From Leeuwenhoekiella palythoae (lineage in GTDB: Bacteria; Bacteroidota; Bacteroidia; Flavobacteriales; Flavobacteriaceae): DNA of 64,000 bases. A program made the position numbers and the translations under genes. The stretch is taken from NCBI RefSeq assembly GCF_900130045.1, contig NZ_FQXT01000005.1:62001-126000 (forward strand). Reading direction: 5' to 3'. The notes under the pieces are model-generated. The model was given only the letters and a program-made list of their open reading frames with translations, was not told where the DNA came from and ran no database searches. Shown here piece after piece: positions 50,314 to 61,823 of this stretch (within the stretch, counting starts at the first letter, position 1; each line of letters starts with the position of its first letter).

Positions 50314-53300
50314 TTAAGCTACAGGCTCCTCTTCTTCTTTTTGTTTTTCCGGCTTTAAAGCTTTCTTCTGAATGGTATCAAACATTACAGGAGTAGCGAT
50401 AAAGATCGAAGAATACGTACCCACAAGCACACCTACAATCAAGGCAAACATGAAGCCCATTATACTCGCACCACCAAAGATAAATATAGCCAATAATACG
50501 ATTAAGGTGGTCATAGACGTATTTAACGTACGACTTATGGTGCTATTGATAGCTTGATTGATAATAATCCCCATTTTACGGCTAGTACCGTATTCTTTCA
50601 TATACTCTCTAATACGGTCAAAAACAACCACCGTATCGTTAAGCGAGTAACCAATTACTGTTAAGATCGCAGCAATGAAAGACTGATCGATCTCCATATT
50701 GAATGGCATGAATTGATAGGTTAAAGAGAAAATTCCCAATACGATCAACACATCATGGAATACAGCAGCAACTGCACCCAAAGAGAATTGCCATCTTCTA
50801 AAACGTAACAAGATGTATAAGAAGACTACAACCAGCGAACCTAACACTGCCCAGAATGAATCTTTTTTGATATCATCAGCAATAGTTGGCCCTACTTTGT
50901 TATACTCTAAAATACCTACTTTATCATCAGAAGAACCTCCTTTTACAAATTGCGCTAACGTCAAATCAGCAGGAAGATACTCCTCTAAAGCAGTATATAA
51001 ACGCTGTTGAATATCTTCATCTACTTCAGAAGCTTCTTCTTCTATACGATACTTCGTAGTAACTTTTAATTGGTTTGCTTCACCATAAGTTTTTGCTTGA
51101 GCACTTTCTAATTCAGCGATCAATTTCTGTTCTACTTCAGTAGCGTTTACCGGATTTTCAAAACGAATGGTATAATTACGCCCTCCAACAAAGTCAACAC
51201 CTTGGTCTAGACCGTTAGTAAATAAAGAGACTAAACTTACTATGATTAGTACACCACTAATGATATAAGCAACCTTACGCTTAGCAAGGAAATCCTTATT
51301 GAAATTAATAAACAGGTTACGCGTAGCACCGGTACAAAAATCTAAAGATTTACCATTTTTACCGTATCCATCAATAAACAGACGGGTTACAAATATTGCA
51401 GTAAATAACGAAGTACCAATACCTATCATTAATGTAGTAGCAAAACCTTGAATTGGTCCTGTACCGAATAAGAATAAGATTAACGCGGTTAAGAAGGTAG
51501 TAATGTTCGCATCAAGAATTGAAGATAGAGCATTGCTGAAACCATCTTTTATAGCATCTTTTTGTGATTTACCTCTTGCGATCTCTTCTTTGATTCGCTC
51601 AAAGATCAGAACGTTTGCATCAACAGACATACCTATCGTCAATACAATACCGGCAATACCAGGTAAAGTAAGAACAGCTCCAAGACCTGCAAGTATTCCA
51701 AAAATGAATAAAATGTTTACTGCTAGAGCAACGTCTGCAAAAAGACCCGCTTTACCGTAATAGAATACCATCCACACCAATACAAGCACTAATGCGATCA
51801 CAAACGACATTAAACCACTATTGATCGCTTCTTGACCAAGTGATGGTCCAACAACATCATAAGAAATAATCTTAGCCGAAGCAGGCAGCTTACCCGCTTT
51901 AAGTACGTTAGCTAAATCTTGTGCTTCTGTTACTGTAAAACTTCCCGAGATTTCAGTAGCACCACCAGAAATTTCTGCTTTAGCGGTCGCTGCAGAATAT
52001 ACAGTACCGTCAAGAACAATTGCAATTGCATTACCTTCTGTTGCAACTTCTCCTGTTAATTTTGCCCATTGTCCAGGACCTTGACCTTCAAAATCAATAC
52101 CTACAGAAGGTTGACCTGCTTGAGTATATTGTTGACGTGAATCTTGAACCACATCACCATCCATTGCCGGAGCGCCGCTTCGGTCTGACTGCAATGCATA
52201 AAGTGGAACTACATCAGTTTCTGCTTCAGTAATTCCCCATCTGAATTTTGCAAAACGCAATTCTTGTGGACGTAAACGCACGATTTCAGGCATTGAGAAA
52301 TAGCGATTAATCGTTGCGGTATCTTTTACCTGAGCATAACCTATGATCGGCGCTTGAGCATATTGCTGAATAGCCGGGTTAAAACTGAACACTTCAAAAA
52401 GTGGATTGTTAGCTTGTGCAGGACTAATAGAGTCTTCTTCACTTGCTAAAAGATCTTCGATAGAATCGTCTGTACTTTCGGTAGAATCTACTTCCGCAAC
52501 AGCCTCTTCCTCCTCTGCAGGAGCAACAAGCTCTTTTAATTCTGCATTTACTTGCAATAAGTAAGGAGCAACATTAGAGGCATAGTGTGTTTTGTAAAAC
52601 TCTAATTGCGCTGTACTTTCTAATTGAAACTTAACACGCTCGATATCGGTGGCTCCGGGAAGTTCAATCAATATGCGTGATTGATTGTCTAAACGCTGAA
52701 TGTTAGGCTGAGTAACACCAAATTTATCGATGCGATTACGCAATACTTCAAACGCAGAATTGATAGACTCTTCTACTTCTTGAGCAAGAATAGGTTCTAC
52801 CTCGTCATTACTCATATTGAAGTTTACCTTCTCTCCTAAGGTAGTGTTTGCAAAAATATCTGGAGAAGCTAATTTATTATCTCCCGGAATTGCTTCAAAA
52901 GCATCAAAGAAATCTTCTAAGAAGCTATTCTGGCTATTTTTTTGAGTTTCTGCAGCTTGATCTAAGGCTTGATTAAAAGCAGGATCTGTACTGTTATTGC
53001 TTAATCCTCTTAAAATATCTGCAACAGAAATTTCAAGGATCGCATTCATACCTCCTTTAAGATCCAGACCTTTATTAAGTTCTTTTTCTTTAGCGTCATT
53101 ATAGGTGATTCCTAAAGCGATAGGATCATTCCCTATAGAATCTAAATAGCGACGCTCAACTTCGCCTCTTTTATCTACATAATCTTCAACGGTAGTATCA
53201 ACTTGTTCTGCCGCATAGGCCGAAGCTTTTTCTTCTGTCTGATTAGTGAAATACGTAAACGAAAGCTGGTATAAACACACCAACCCAAATAAAATCGCAA

Positions 53301-53328
53301 ATACTCTAATGAGTCCTTTATTTTGCAT
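50314..53328 (-). CDS. secDF: Fused protein translocase subunits SecD-SecF
   Basis: A 1004-residue fusion. Helix 1 is residues 8-26. The SecD part has the LGLDLKGGMN signature (as KGLDLKGGMNAILEI), a large periplasmic P1 region with an acidic linker (about 275-310) and YDVVGPSLGQEAI. Five helices follow, with GIVLTIGMSVDANVLIFERIKEE. SecF begins near residue 690 with VDFVGGRNYTIRF and ends with GYSLNDTVVVFDRIRE. The last residues are E/K-rich. It uses the proton gradient to finish Sec export. Fusion is normal in Bacteroidota. Confidence 0.96.
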   Translation of the reverse strand: MQNKGLIRVFAILFGLVCLYQLSFTYFTNQTEEKASAYAAEQVDTTVEDYVDKRGEVERRYLDSIGNDPIALGITYNDAKEKELNKGLDLKGGMNAILEISVADILRGLSNNSTDPAFNQALDQAAETQKNSQNSFLEDFFDAFEAIPGDNKLASPDIFANTTLGEKVNFNMSNDEVEPILAQEVEESINSAFEVLRNRIDKFGVTQPNIQRLDNQSRILIELPGATDIERVKFQLESTAQLEFYKTHYASNVAPYLLQVNAELKELVAPAEEEEAVAEVDSTESTDDSIEDLLASEEDSISPAQANNPLFEVFSFNPAIQQYAQAPIIGYAQVKDTATINRYFSMPEIVRLRPQELRFAKFRWGITEAETDVVPLYALQSDRSGAPAMDGDVVQDSRQQYTQAGQPSVGIDFEGQGPGQWAKLTGEVATEGNAIAIVLDGTVYSAATAKAEISGGATEISGSFTVTEAQDLANVLKAGKLPASAKIISYDVVGPSLGQEAINSGLMSFVIALVLVLVWMVFYYGKAGLFADVALAVNILFIFGILAGLGAVLTLPGIAGIVLTIGMSVDANVLIFERIKEEIARGKSQKDAIKDGFSNALSSILDANITTFLTALILFLFGTGPIQGFATTLMIGIGTSLFTAIFVTRLFIDGYGKNGKSLDFCTGATRNLFINFNKDFLAKRKVAYIISGVLIIVSLVSLFTNGLDQGVDFVGGRNYTIRFENPVNATEVEQKLIAELESAQAKTYGEANQLKVTTKYRIEEEASEVDEDIQQRLYTALEEYLPADLTLAQFVKGGSSDDKVGILEYNKVGPTIADDIKKDSFWAVLGSLVVVFLYILLRFRRWQFSLGAVAAVFHDVLIVLGIFSLTYQFMPFNMEIDQSFIAAILTVIGYSLNDTVVVFDRIREYMKEYGTSRKMGIIINQAINSTISRTLNTSMTTLIVLLAIFIFGGASIMGFMFALIVGVLVGTYSSIFIATPVMFDTIQKKALKPEKQKEEEEPVA

Positions 53329-53388
53329 TACTCTTTAATATTTATTTAATTCTTCCCAAACCTTTTTCAGGCGATTTTGTAAAACGTG

Positions 53389-53419
53389 CAAATATAGGGT
53401 TTCAACATAGAAATGCCAA
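53389..53419 (-). promoter_or_regulatory. Promoter for secDF
   Basis: On the minus strand TTG (53419-53417) and TATATTTG (53396-53389) are separated by 20 nt. The predicted start near 53384 leaves a leader of about 55 nt. Confidence 0.7.
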
Positions 53420-53720
53420 TAAATATCTTTTTGATTTCTTTAACCTTTTAAAGTACTGCTTTTTAGCGCATTAAGCGTAAAATTCATCCTAAACAATGCA
53501 GCTTTAACAAACTGAAATTAAACAGAATAACCGTTATAACAGATTAGCTCTACCAACGCACCAAAGCCTTTTTTAAAGCTTTCTTCGGAGTGATAAAATG
53601 CTACTACTTAAACTCTATTAATCTAATACAGAATATCGTAGGAATTTACAGGGTCAATCTTTAGAAAGTAAACCATCCCACAGAAAGACTCAGAGATTAA
53701 AACTTTCGGTGGTGTCAATA

Positions 53721-53752
53721 AAAAAGCGCCATCCTAGTGAATGGCGCTTTTT
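53721..53752 (-). terminator. Terminator after mdh
   Basis: AAAAAGCGCCAT pairs with ATGGCGCTTTTT around an 8-nt loop, symmetric and able to work both ways; it is 24 nt beyond the mdh stop. Confidence 0.88.
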
Positions 53753-53775
53753 AAATTATAAAACAGCTATAAAAA

Positions 53776-54702
53776 TTATAGCTCTAACAATCCGTTTGTC
53801 TTCTTAACTGCAGCTGCACTTTCTTGAAGTTTCGCTTTTTCAGCATCAGAAAGATCTACAGGAACAATTTTCTCGATTCCGTCTTTACCAAGAATTACCG
53901 GTACTCCGATGCAGATATCGTCAAGATCATATTCACCTTCTAATAAAGCCGAACATGGAAACATCTTTTTCTGATCGCAAGCAATAGCTTGAACAAGTCC
54001 AGAAACCGCAGCACCCGGCGCATACCAAGCAGAAGTACCTAATAATTTAGTGAGCGTCGCACCACCTACTTTAGTATCTTCCATTACTTGATTAAGACGA
54101 TCTTCTGCTAAAAATTCAGAAGCTAAAACGCTATTACGTGTAGCCAAACGCGTTAATGGAATCATTCCGGTATCACTATGACCGCCAATTACCATTCCAT
54201 CAACATCAGAGATAGGACACTCTAAAGCTTCAGCTAAACGATACTTAAAACGTGCACTATCAAGCGCTCCACCCATTCCTATAATTTTATTTTTAGGAAG
54301 TCCGGTAGTTTTATGCACCAAATACGTCATCGTATCCATTGGGTTACTCACTACGATAATGGTCACATCTGGAGAATGTTTGATCAAGTTTGAAGAAACA
54401 TCTTTTACGATCCCGGCGTTTATACCTATCAACTCCTCACGTGTCATACCCGGTTTACGCGGAATACCACTAGTGATTACAGCAATATCACTTCCTGCTG
54501 TTTTAGAATAATCGCCGGTAGTACCGGTTATACGTGTATCAAAAGCGTTTAAAGAAGCAGTCTGCATCAAATCCATCGCTTTTCCTTCAGCAAAACCTTC
54601 TTTAATATCTAGAAGTATTACATCAGACGCAAAATTTTTCATCGCAATATACTCGGCACAACTTGCACCAACAGCTCCTGCTCCTACTACGGTAACTTTC
54701 AT
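53776..54702 (-). CDS. mdh: Malate dehydrogenase
   Basis: A 308-residue LDH-like NAD-dependent malate dehydrogenase of the TCA cycle. The nucleotide motif GAGAVGASCA is at residues 7-16, with Asp32 in LLDIKEG as the NAD-ribose ligand. Substrate Arg residues are in GIPRKPGMTREEL, the catalytic Asp/Arg in GGALDSARFKY and the catalytic His175 in IGGHSDTGMIPL. The gene stands alone between terminators. Confidence 0.95.
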   Translation of the reverse strand: MKVTVVGAGAVGASCAEYIAMKNFASDVILLDIKEGFAEGKAMDLMQTASLNAFDTRITGTTGDYSKTAGSDIAVITSGIPRKPGMTREELIGINAGIVKDVSSNLIKHSPDVTIIVVSNPMDTMTYLVHKTTGLPKNKIIGMGGALDSARFKYRLAEALECPISDVDGMVIGGHSDTGMIPLTRLATRNSVLASEFLAEDRLNQVMEDTKVGGATLTKLLGTSAWYAPGAAVSGLVQAIACDQKKMFPCSALLEGEYDLDDICIGVPVILGKDGIEKIVPVDLSDAEKAKLQESAAAVKKTNGLLEL

Positions 54703-54876
54703 GGGTATGTATTTAAAAATGTTATTAATTAAGTTTAAAAAAATAGCGATAACCTGCGTTATCGATTGCGGCTTTAAAATTACGACTTCATTTAGTCTTT
54801 TAAGACTCTTAAAGCTTAAAATTAGGTTATGATTTTTATATACGACGCCTTCCTCATGTTTTTAAGACTTTAGACC

Positions 54877-54918
54877 ACAAAAAAGCCACTTTTAAGCAAA
54901 AAGCATTAAAAGTGGCTT
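54877..54918 (-). terminator. Terminator after the DUF6588 gene
   Basis: AAGCCACTTTTAA (54883-54895) pairs perfectly with TTAAAAGTGGCTT (54906-54918); a T-run follows on the minus strand. Confidence 0.88.
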
Positions 54919-54948
54919 AGGCAACATTTGAAAAAGCGGTAAACTATC

Positions 54949-55953
54949 TTATCTAAAACTAAATGCGATCCCCGCACTTAGATTACTATATTCTTGAACC
55001 GTATAATCTGCATAAATTTTAAAGAACGCCAGATTTAATCGAGCACCCAAAGAAGCTCGTACACTTGACGGACTGTAAGATAGTGCTATAGGATCAACCA
55101 AAGTAGTCGTTTCGGTACCTGCATTGTATTCTACAGTATACGTACCCAACACGTTTAATTCAGATTTTCCGCCGGTATATCCTAAACCTCCATAGATTGA
55201 AATAAACGGAAAATCTAACGAGGCTATTCCCTGTACTGTATATGAGTTAAGTTTAAATTCTGCTGCTTGTCCGGTACCGTCTATAGAAGAACCGTCCTCA
55301 ATGTCATAATCCACATTCATTGTGGTGAAAGCACCTAGTAGAGAAACATTTAATGGCAGCTTATCTAAAGGCCCAAGATACTGCATCAAATTATGCTTAA
55401 GTCCAACCCCAAACAAACTTCCTTTTACATCGTCACTACCAACTTTGGGAGTCGCCCTGATCATTAAATCAGTATCATAAACTAATCCTACACTAGCCTG
55501 AAGCGTTGGCGCAGGCATTGCATTTAAAGGCAAATCGTCTTTTACACCTTCGGGCATGGTAAAAGTCCCGGTGTCACCATCCTGAGCAACTACTGTAACT
55601 TCAGCAGGTGTCCCATTGCCGGCAACAGTAGGAGTAACACCCGGCGAGGCTGTAATCGTATTTTCAAAATTCAAATCAGCAAAAGCAAACATTTCTTTTT
55701 CTGATGGAACCATTGCTGCATTCACACCTATTGTAATGTCAAAACCTAGTTTTTTATGCGTTTTTGCGGTATGATACCACCCGCCAGACATACTGTAAAC
55801 AAGACCTTCCATTGCAGGCGCGATATAGGCTCCCATTAATGTATTGGCATCTGCTGCTCCAGCAGTGATTACAGCTTCAAAGCCGTCATCATCTTGCGCA
55901 AACAGATTTATTGATGCTAAAATGGAAAAACAAATGAGTATTCTTTTCTTCAT
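54949..55953 (-). CDS. DUF6588 family secreted or outer membrane protein
   Basis: A 334-residue protein with signal peptide (1-20, ASINLFAQ). The mature N-terminus has EAVITAGAADANTLMGAYIAP, followed by GLVYSMSGGWYHTAKTHKKLG in two blocks and alternating amphipathic beta strands ending in AGIAFSFR. This looks like a small outer-membrane barrel. I match it to DUF6588 from memory. The terminal Phe-x-Phe-Arg is close to, but not exactly, the usual C-terminal aromatic signal. No partner gene is coupled. Confidence 0.72.
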   Translation of the reverse strand: MKKRILICFSILASINLFAQDDDGFEAVITAGAADANTLMGAYIAPAMEGLVYSMSGGWYHTAKTHKKLGFDITIGVNAAMVPSEKEMFAFADLNFENTITASPGVTPTVAGNGTPAEVTVVAQDGDTGTFTMPEGVKDDLPLNAMPAPTLQASVGLVYDTDLMIRATPKVGSDDVKGSLFGVGLKHNLMQYLGPLDKLPLNVSLLGAFTTMNVDYDIEDGSSIDGTGQAAEFKLNSYTVQGIASLDFPFISIYGGLGYTGGKSELNVLGTYTVEYNAGTETTTLVDPIALSYSPSSVRASLGARLNLAFFKIYADYTVQEYSNLSAGIAFSFR

Positions 55954-56026
55954 AATTGAATTGATTTGGTTTACTCAAAAATAACAAAACCCTGATAACC
56001 AATAGCCTTATGCATTAAAAAGGCCA

Positions 56027-56060
56027 TAAAAAAAGCCTACTCCAAAAGAAGCAGGCTTTA
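56027..56060 (-). terminator. Terminator after gyrB
   Basis: On the minus strand AAGCCTGC pairs with GTAGGCTT (one wobble) around a 10-nt loop, followed by seven T. It lies 27 nt past the gyrB stop. Confidence 0.8.
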
Positions 56061-56086
56061 TAAACAAGTAATTAACCGATTACTTT

Positions 56087-58033
<1,947 letters not shown>

Positions 58034-58252
58034 TTATTAAGTTAATCTCAAATCTAAAAAAGCAGCAACTTTTTAGCCGCTTTAAGAACACTTTTAAGCA
58101 GTGTTTATAGATAGCTAACAAATATAAAAAAAGGCGCTGCAATACGCTTGTAAATGACCAACCAAAGATTTGAAGTTATCAACAAATTGTGAAAAAATCA
58201 CAGCTAAAATCAAGGATTCTAAATGAAGTAGAATTTAAACTAGATAAACCAT

Positions 58253-58285
58253 AAAAAAAGCGCTTTCTTCAATAAAGAAAGCGCT
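58253..58285 (-). terminator. Terminator after asnB
   Basis: AGCGCTTTCTT pairs with AAGAAAGCGCT around a 5-nt loop; on the minus strand it is followed by TTTTTT. Confidence 0.88.
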
Positions 58286-58310
58286 CTAAACTTACGTGGT
58301 ATGTGGCTAG

Positions 58311-59993
58311 TTAAGCAAGTTCAGTCTTTTTGTAAGCATCACTGTGTACGTTTGCCACCGCTCTTCCTGATGGATCATTCATATTTTTGAATGCTTCATC
58401 CCATTCTAAAGCGATTTTTGTACTACACGCTACAGAAGCTTCTTGAGGTACACTCAATGCCGCAGCATCACTTGGGAAGTGCTCTGCAAAAATGCTTCTA
58501 TAGTAATACTCTTCTTTATTTGTTGGAGTCTGAATTGGAAATTTAAACTTCGCGTTAGCCAATTGCTCATCGCTAATTTTTTCGTTCACCAATTCTTTTA
58601 AGGTATCAATCCAGCTGTATCCTACACCGTCTGAAAATTGCTCTTTTTGTCTCCAAGCAACACTCTCTGGCAAGTATGATTCAAAGGCTTTACGAAGTAC
58701 CCATTTTTCCATGCGCTCACCGTTGATCATTTTATCTTGCGGGTTGATGCTCATCGCAACATCCATAAACTCTTTATCTAAGAATGGCACACGACCTTCG
58801 ATTCCCCAAGCAGCTAAAGATTTGTTTGCACGTAAACAATCGTACATATGCAGCTTGCTTAATTTACGCACGGTTTCTTCGTGAAATTCCTGAGCATTTG
58901 GTGCTTTGTGGAAGTATAGATACCCTCCAAAAACCTCATCTGCTCCTTCTCCTGAAAGCACCATTTTTACACCCATAGATTTGATGACACGCGCCATTAA
59001 ATACATTGGAGTCGAAGCTCTAATCGTAGTGATATCATAGGTTTCTAGGTTGTAAATCACATCTTTTATAGCATCAAGCCCTTCTTGAATGGTAAACTTG
59101 ATCTCGTGGTGAACCGTACCAATATGATCTGCAACTTTCTGTGCTGCCGCTAAATCTGGTGAGCCTTCAAGACCTACAGAAAACGAGTGTAATCGTGGCC
59201 ACCAAGCACCGTCTGTATCTCCGGACTCAATGCGCTTTTCAGCATATTTTTTTGCAACCGCTGAAGTAATTGAAGAATCTAAACCTCCTGAAAGCAATAC
59301 TCCGTAAGGAACATCAGACATCAGTTGGCGATGAACTGCCGCTTCTAAAGCTTCTCTTAACTTTTCGATACTGGTCTCGTTTTCTTTTACTGCATCATAC
59401 TCCATCCACTCTCGAGAATACCATCTTTTTAATTCTCCATCTGAACTGTGTAAATAATGTCCCGGAGGGAATAATTCAATTTTTGTACAGGTTCCTTCTA
59501 ACGCTTTTAATTCTGAAGCTACGTAGAAGGTTCCGTGCTGATCCCATCCCATATACAGTGGAATAACCCCCATATGATCACGGGCTACGAAATACTCATC
59601 TTTTTCAGCATCATAAAGTGAAAAGGCAAAAATTCCGTTTAGCTTATCTACAAAGCCTGGTCCTTCTTCTTGGTAAAGCGCTAAAATAACCTCACAATCA
59701 GACTGTGTTTTAAAATCATACTGACCTTTAAGTTGTTTGCGCAACTCTTGATGGTTATAGATCTCACCATTAGCGGCTAGAATTAATTTTCCATCAGGGC
59801 TCAATAAAGGTTGTTTTCCTGATGCAGGGTCAACTATAGATAAACGCTCGTGTGCTAGAATAGCTTTTTCATCACTATACACTCCATTCCAATCCGGTCC
59901 ACGATGACGTATTTTTTTAGACATTTCTAAAAGCTGTGGTCTTAAAACCTCAGCCGGTTGTTTCAATTCATAGGCACATACTATCCCACACAT
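58311..59993 (-). CDS. asnB: Asparagine synthase (glutamine-hydrolysing)
   Basis: A 560-residue enzyme with an N-terminal Ntn amidotransferase domain: the nucleophile Cys2 follows Met1 (MCGIVCAYE), with RHRGPDW and NGEIYNHQELR. The ATP-pyrophosphatase domain has LLSGGLDSS (about 236-244), LSGEGADEVFGGYLYF and GRVPFLDKEFMD. It makes asparagine from aspartate, glutamine and ATP. It is transcribed alone from a long upstream region carrying a perfect palindrome. Confidence 0.96.
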   Translation of the reverse strand: MCGIVCAYELKQPAEVLRPQLLEMSKKIRHRGPDWNGVYSDEKAILAHERLSIVDPASGKQPLLSPDGKLILAANGEIYNHQELRKQLKGQYDFKTQSDCEVILALYQEEGPGFVDKLNGIFAFSLYDAEKDEYFVARDHMGVIPLYMGWDQHGTFYVASELKALEGTCTKIELFPPGHYLHSSDGELKRWYSREWMEYDAVKENETSIEKLREALEAAVHRQLMSDVPYGVLLSGGLDSSITSAVAKKYAEKRIESGDTDGAWWPRLHSFSVGLEGSPDLAAAQKVADHIGTVHHEIKFTIQEGLDAIKDVIYNLETYDITTIRASTPMYLMARVIKSMGVKMVLSGEGADEVFGGYLYFHKAPNAQEFHEETVRKLSKLHMYDCLRANKSLAAWGIEGRVPFLDKEFMDVAMSINPQDKMINGERMEKWVLRKAFESYLPESVAWRQKEQFSDGVGYSWIDTLKELVNEKISDEQLANAKFKFPIQTPTNKEEYYYRSIFAEHFPSDAAALSVPQEASVACSTKIALEWDEAFKNMNDPSGRAVANVHSDAYKKTELA

Positions 59994-60068
59994 AATCGTA
60001 TTGTTTTAATTTGATGGTTCAAAGATGTGATTTACATTTTGATTCGCAAACAAAAAACAATCATATGC

Positions 60069-60080
60069 TTACATATGTAA
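60069..60080. promoter_or_regulatory. Perfect 12-bp palindrome upstream of asnB
   Basis: TTACATATGTAA is self-complementary and lies 76-87 nt upstream of the asnB start codon. It could be an operator for a dimeric regulator. AT-rich palindromes of this size can also occur by chance. Confidence 0.35.
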
Positions 60081-60305
60081 ACTTTAAAAATGCTATTTAT
60101 TACAAAAAAAAACTTTCAGCATAAAATATGCAGTCAAATTTTATAAAGTGATAAGAACAGGAAATTATACCCGCTAATCGTAGTTGATTTGAGTAATTAC
60201 TGGGGTTTGAAGATTTGGAATACTTCTTGAATGCTATTAAATACAAAATTACTTGTGGTACATTCTTTTAAGATTCGCTTAACATTTACAGGTTTTACCG
60301 CATTG

Positions 60306-60313
60306 TACATTTG
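60306..60313 (+). promoter_or_regulatory. -7 promoter box for the DUF2911 gene
   Basis: TACATTTG matches TAnnTTTG 37 nt upstream of ATG 60351. Confidence 0.55.
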
Positions 60314-60350
60314 TATAAAATTTTGACTTTCAACATTAAAAACAACATTT

Positions 60351-60905
60351 ATGAAATCCCTAATAATAGGTAGTTTTCTACTTAGCTTCTTAATTTTTGG
60401 CAATGACGTAAACGCACAAAAATTTAGCGAACTCGACAAAAGTCCGCTTGATATTGCAATGTTTCGCGCCCAAGACAAAACTCCTCGTGTACGCGTGATC
60501 TACAGCCGTCCTCAGAAAAAAGGACGTGACGTTTTTGCTACTAAAGACGGGCTAGAAAAATATGGTGAGGTATGGAGAACCGGCGCCAATGAATCTACCG
60601 AAATTAAATTCTACAAGGAAATGATGGTTGGTGATACTAAAGTTCCTGCAGGAACCTACACATTGTTTACGATCCCAACTGAAGATGAGTGGACGGTGAT
60701 TTTAAACAAAGACTTGGACACTTGGGGCGCTTATGGATATAAAGAAGAACGCGACCTAGTGCGCTTTACGACTCCGGCTCATAAAACTGCTGCCCCTATT
60801 GAATCTTTCTCAATCTCTTTTCAACCTACTGAAAATGGATCAGATATGTTTTTAGGTTGGGATGATATGTATATCCAGGTACCTATTGAAGAAGTAGAAA
60901 TGTAA
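60351..60905 (+). CDS. DUF2911 exported protein
   Basis: A 184-residue protein with a signal peptide (residues 1-23, GNDVNAQ). The DUF2911 domain covers most of it: VRVIYSRPQKKGRDVF, YGEVWRTGANESTEI, VPAGTYTLFTIPTEDEWTVI and the WGAYGYKEERDLVRF segment. The fold is beta-rich and exported; function unknown. Its own promoter and terminator make it monocistronic. Confidence 0.9.
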   Translation: MKSLIIGSFLLSFLIFGNDVNAQKFSELDKSPLDIAMFRAQDKTPRVRVIYSRPQKKGRDVFATKDGLEKYGEVWRTGANESTEIKFYKEMMVGDTKVPAGTYTLFTIPTEDEWTVILNKDLDTWGAYGYKEERDLVRFTTPAHKTAAPIESFSISFQPTENGSDMFLGWDDMYIQVPIEEVEM

Positions 60906-60924
60906 TTTTCAAATTATAGTATTA

Positions 60925-60955
60925 AAAAAGGCTTCCAAATCGGAAGCCTTTTTTA
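60925..60955. terminator. Terminator after the DUF2911 gene
   Basis: AAAAAGGCTTCC pairs with GGAAGCCTTTTT around a 5-nt loop. It lies 20 nt beyond the stop and may also protect against leftward read-through from queE. Confidence 0.85.
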
Positions 60956-61036
60956 TGTGTTCTACCTAAAGTTTATAAGGTCTCGAAGCAAGTAGTGAAG
61001 TCAAAAACCTCTATCTACCGATGCTTAAAAAATCTA

Positions 61037-61669
61037 CTAAGGTATATTAAGATATTTATGTGTTTGTAGACTCACTCTCCATTTAGGATTAGCCATTACA
61101 TAATCTACAATTAAGGGTGTCATTTTCTCGCGCACGCTCCATTCTGGTTGTAAAAAAAGTTTGCAATTACCATTTACCTTGGCGGCATGTTCTTCCGCGA
61201 ATGCGAAATCGCTTTTATTGTAAATGATCACTTTTAATTCGTGAGCTTCCTCATAAATACGAGGTTTAGGCAACATACGCTTCTTAGGAGAAAGGCAAAT
61301 CCAATCCCAATGTCCTGTAAGTTCGTACGCTCCTGAGGTTTCTATATGCACCTGCAAACCTTCATCTTTCAACATGCCGGTAAGGTGATTCATATCCCAC
61401 ATTAGAGGTTCACCGCCTGTGATCACAATTGTCTTGCTGTATTTTTTGGCATTTGCTACGATCGCGGCAGCTTCAGTAGGCGGGTGTATAGCCGCATCCC
61501 AACTTTCTTTCACATCACACCAATGGCAACCTACATCACAACCACCAACACGTATAAAATATGCAGGAGTACCGGTATGGTAACCCTCACCTTGAATGGT
61601 ATAAAACTCTTCCATCAACGGAAGTAACTCTCCCAGCTCTACCCGGGTTGCTGTCGCCTCTTTTGTCAT
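61037..61669 (-). CDS. queE: 7-carboxy-7-deazaguanine synthase
   Basis: A 210-residue radical-SAM enzyme in queuosine/7-deazaguanine synthesis. The cluster motif is CDVGCHWC (C-x3-C-x2-C, a short variant typical of QueE), preceded by EEFYTIQGEGYHTGTPAYFIR and followed by ITGGEPLMWD and HIETSGA. I chose ATG 61669: the upstream ATG 61678 lies inside the -7 box. Predicted transcription begins at about 61670, so the mRNA may be leaderless or nearly so. The gene is single; no other que genes are adjacent. Confidence 0.92.
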   Translation of the reverse strand: MTKEATATRVELGELLPLMEEFYTIQGEGYHTGTPAYFIRVGGCDVGCHWCDVKESWDAAIHPPTEAAAIVANAKKYSKTIVITGGEPLMWDMNHLTGMLKDEGLQVHIETSGAYELTGHWDWICLSPKKRMLPKPRIYEEAHELKVIIYNKSDFAFAEEHAAKVNGNCKLFLQPEWSVREKMTPLIVDYVMANPKWRVSLQTHKYLNIP

Positions 61670-61675
61670 AGGGCG

Positions 61676-61706
61676 CAAAGATACGCCGCATTAAAATCGT
61701 TACCAA
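61676..61706 (-). promoter_or_regulatory. Promoter for queE
   Basis: On the minus strand TTG (61706-61704) and TATCTTTG (61683-61676) are 20 nt apart. Transcription would start within a few nt of ATG 61669. Confidence 0.72.
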
Positions 61707-61823
61707 AGCCTAACAACCTTATTTTAAAGGGGACCGAAACGCGCTACAAACTGTTAAAAATTAACTATTGCAAGTCGGTTTGATTTTGGCATTAATCCTT
61801 ATTTTTAGTCCAAATTTTTAGCG

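Larger units (their letters stand above)
53329..53775. other. Intergenic region between mdh and secDF
   Basis: These 447 bases contain the secDF promoter (53389-53419, minus strand) and the mdh terminator (53721-53752). The part between them (about 53420-53720) is AT-rich and shows no convincing gene. Confidence 0.5.
59994..60350. other. Divergent intergenic region between asnB and the DUF2911 gene
   Basis: These 357 bases hold the DUF2911 promoter (60306-60313) and a 12-bp palindrome at 60069-60080. A CATCTTTG sequence on the minus strand around 60018-60025 may be the asnB -7 box (one mismatch). No gene is evident; a leftward frame covering 60197-60478 overlaps DUF2911 and is not supported. 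Confidence 0.5.

Noticed and set aside
60197-60478. Leftward open frame of 93 codons
   Set aside because: It overlaps the signal peptide and start of the DUF2911 gene on the other strand, has no promoter, and its composition looks like an antisense shadow.
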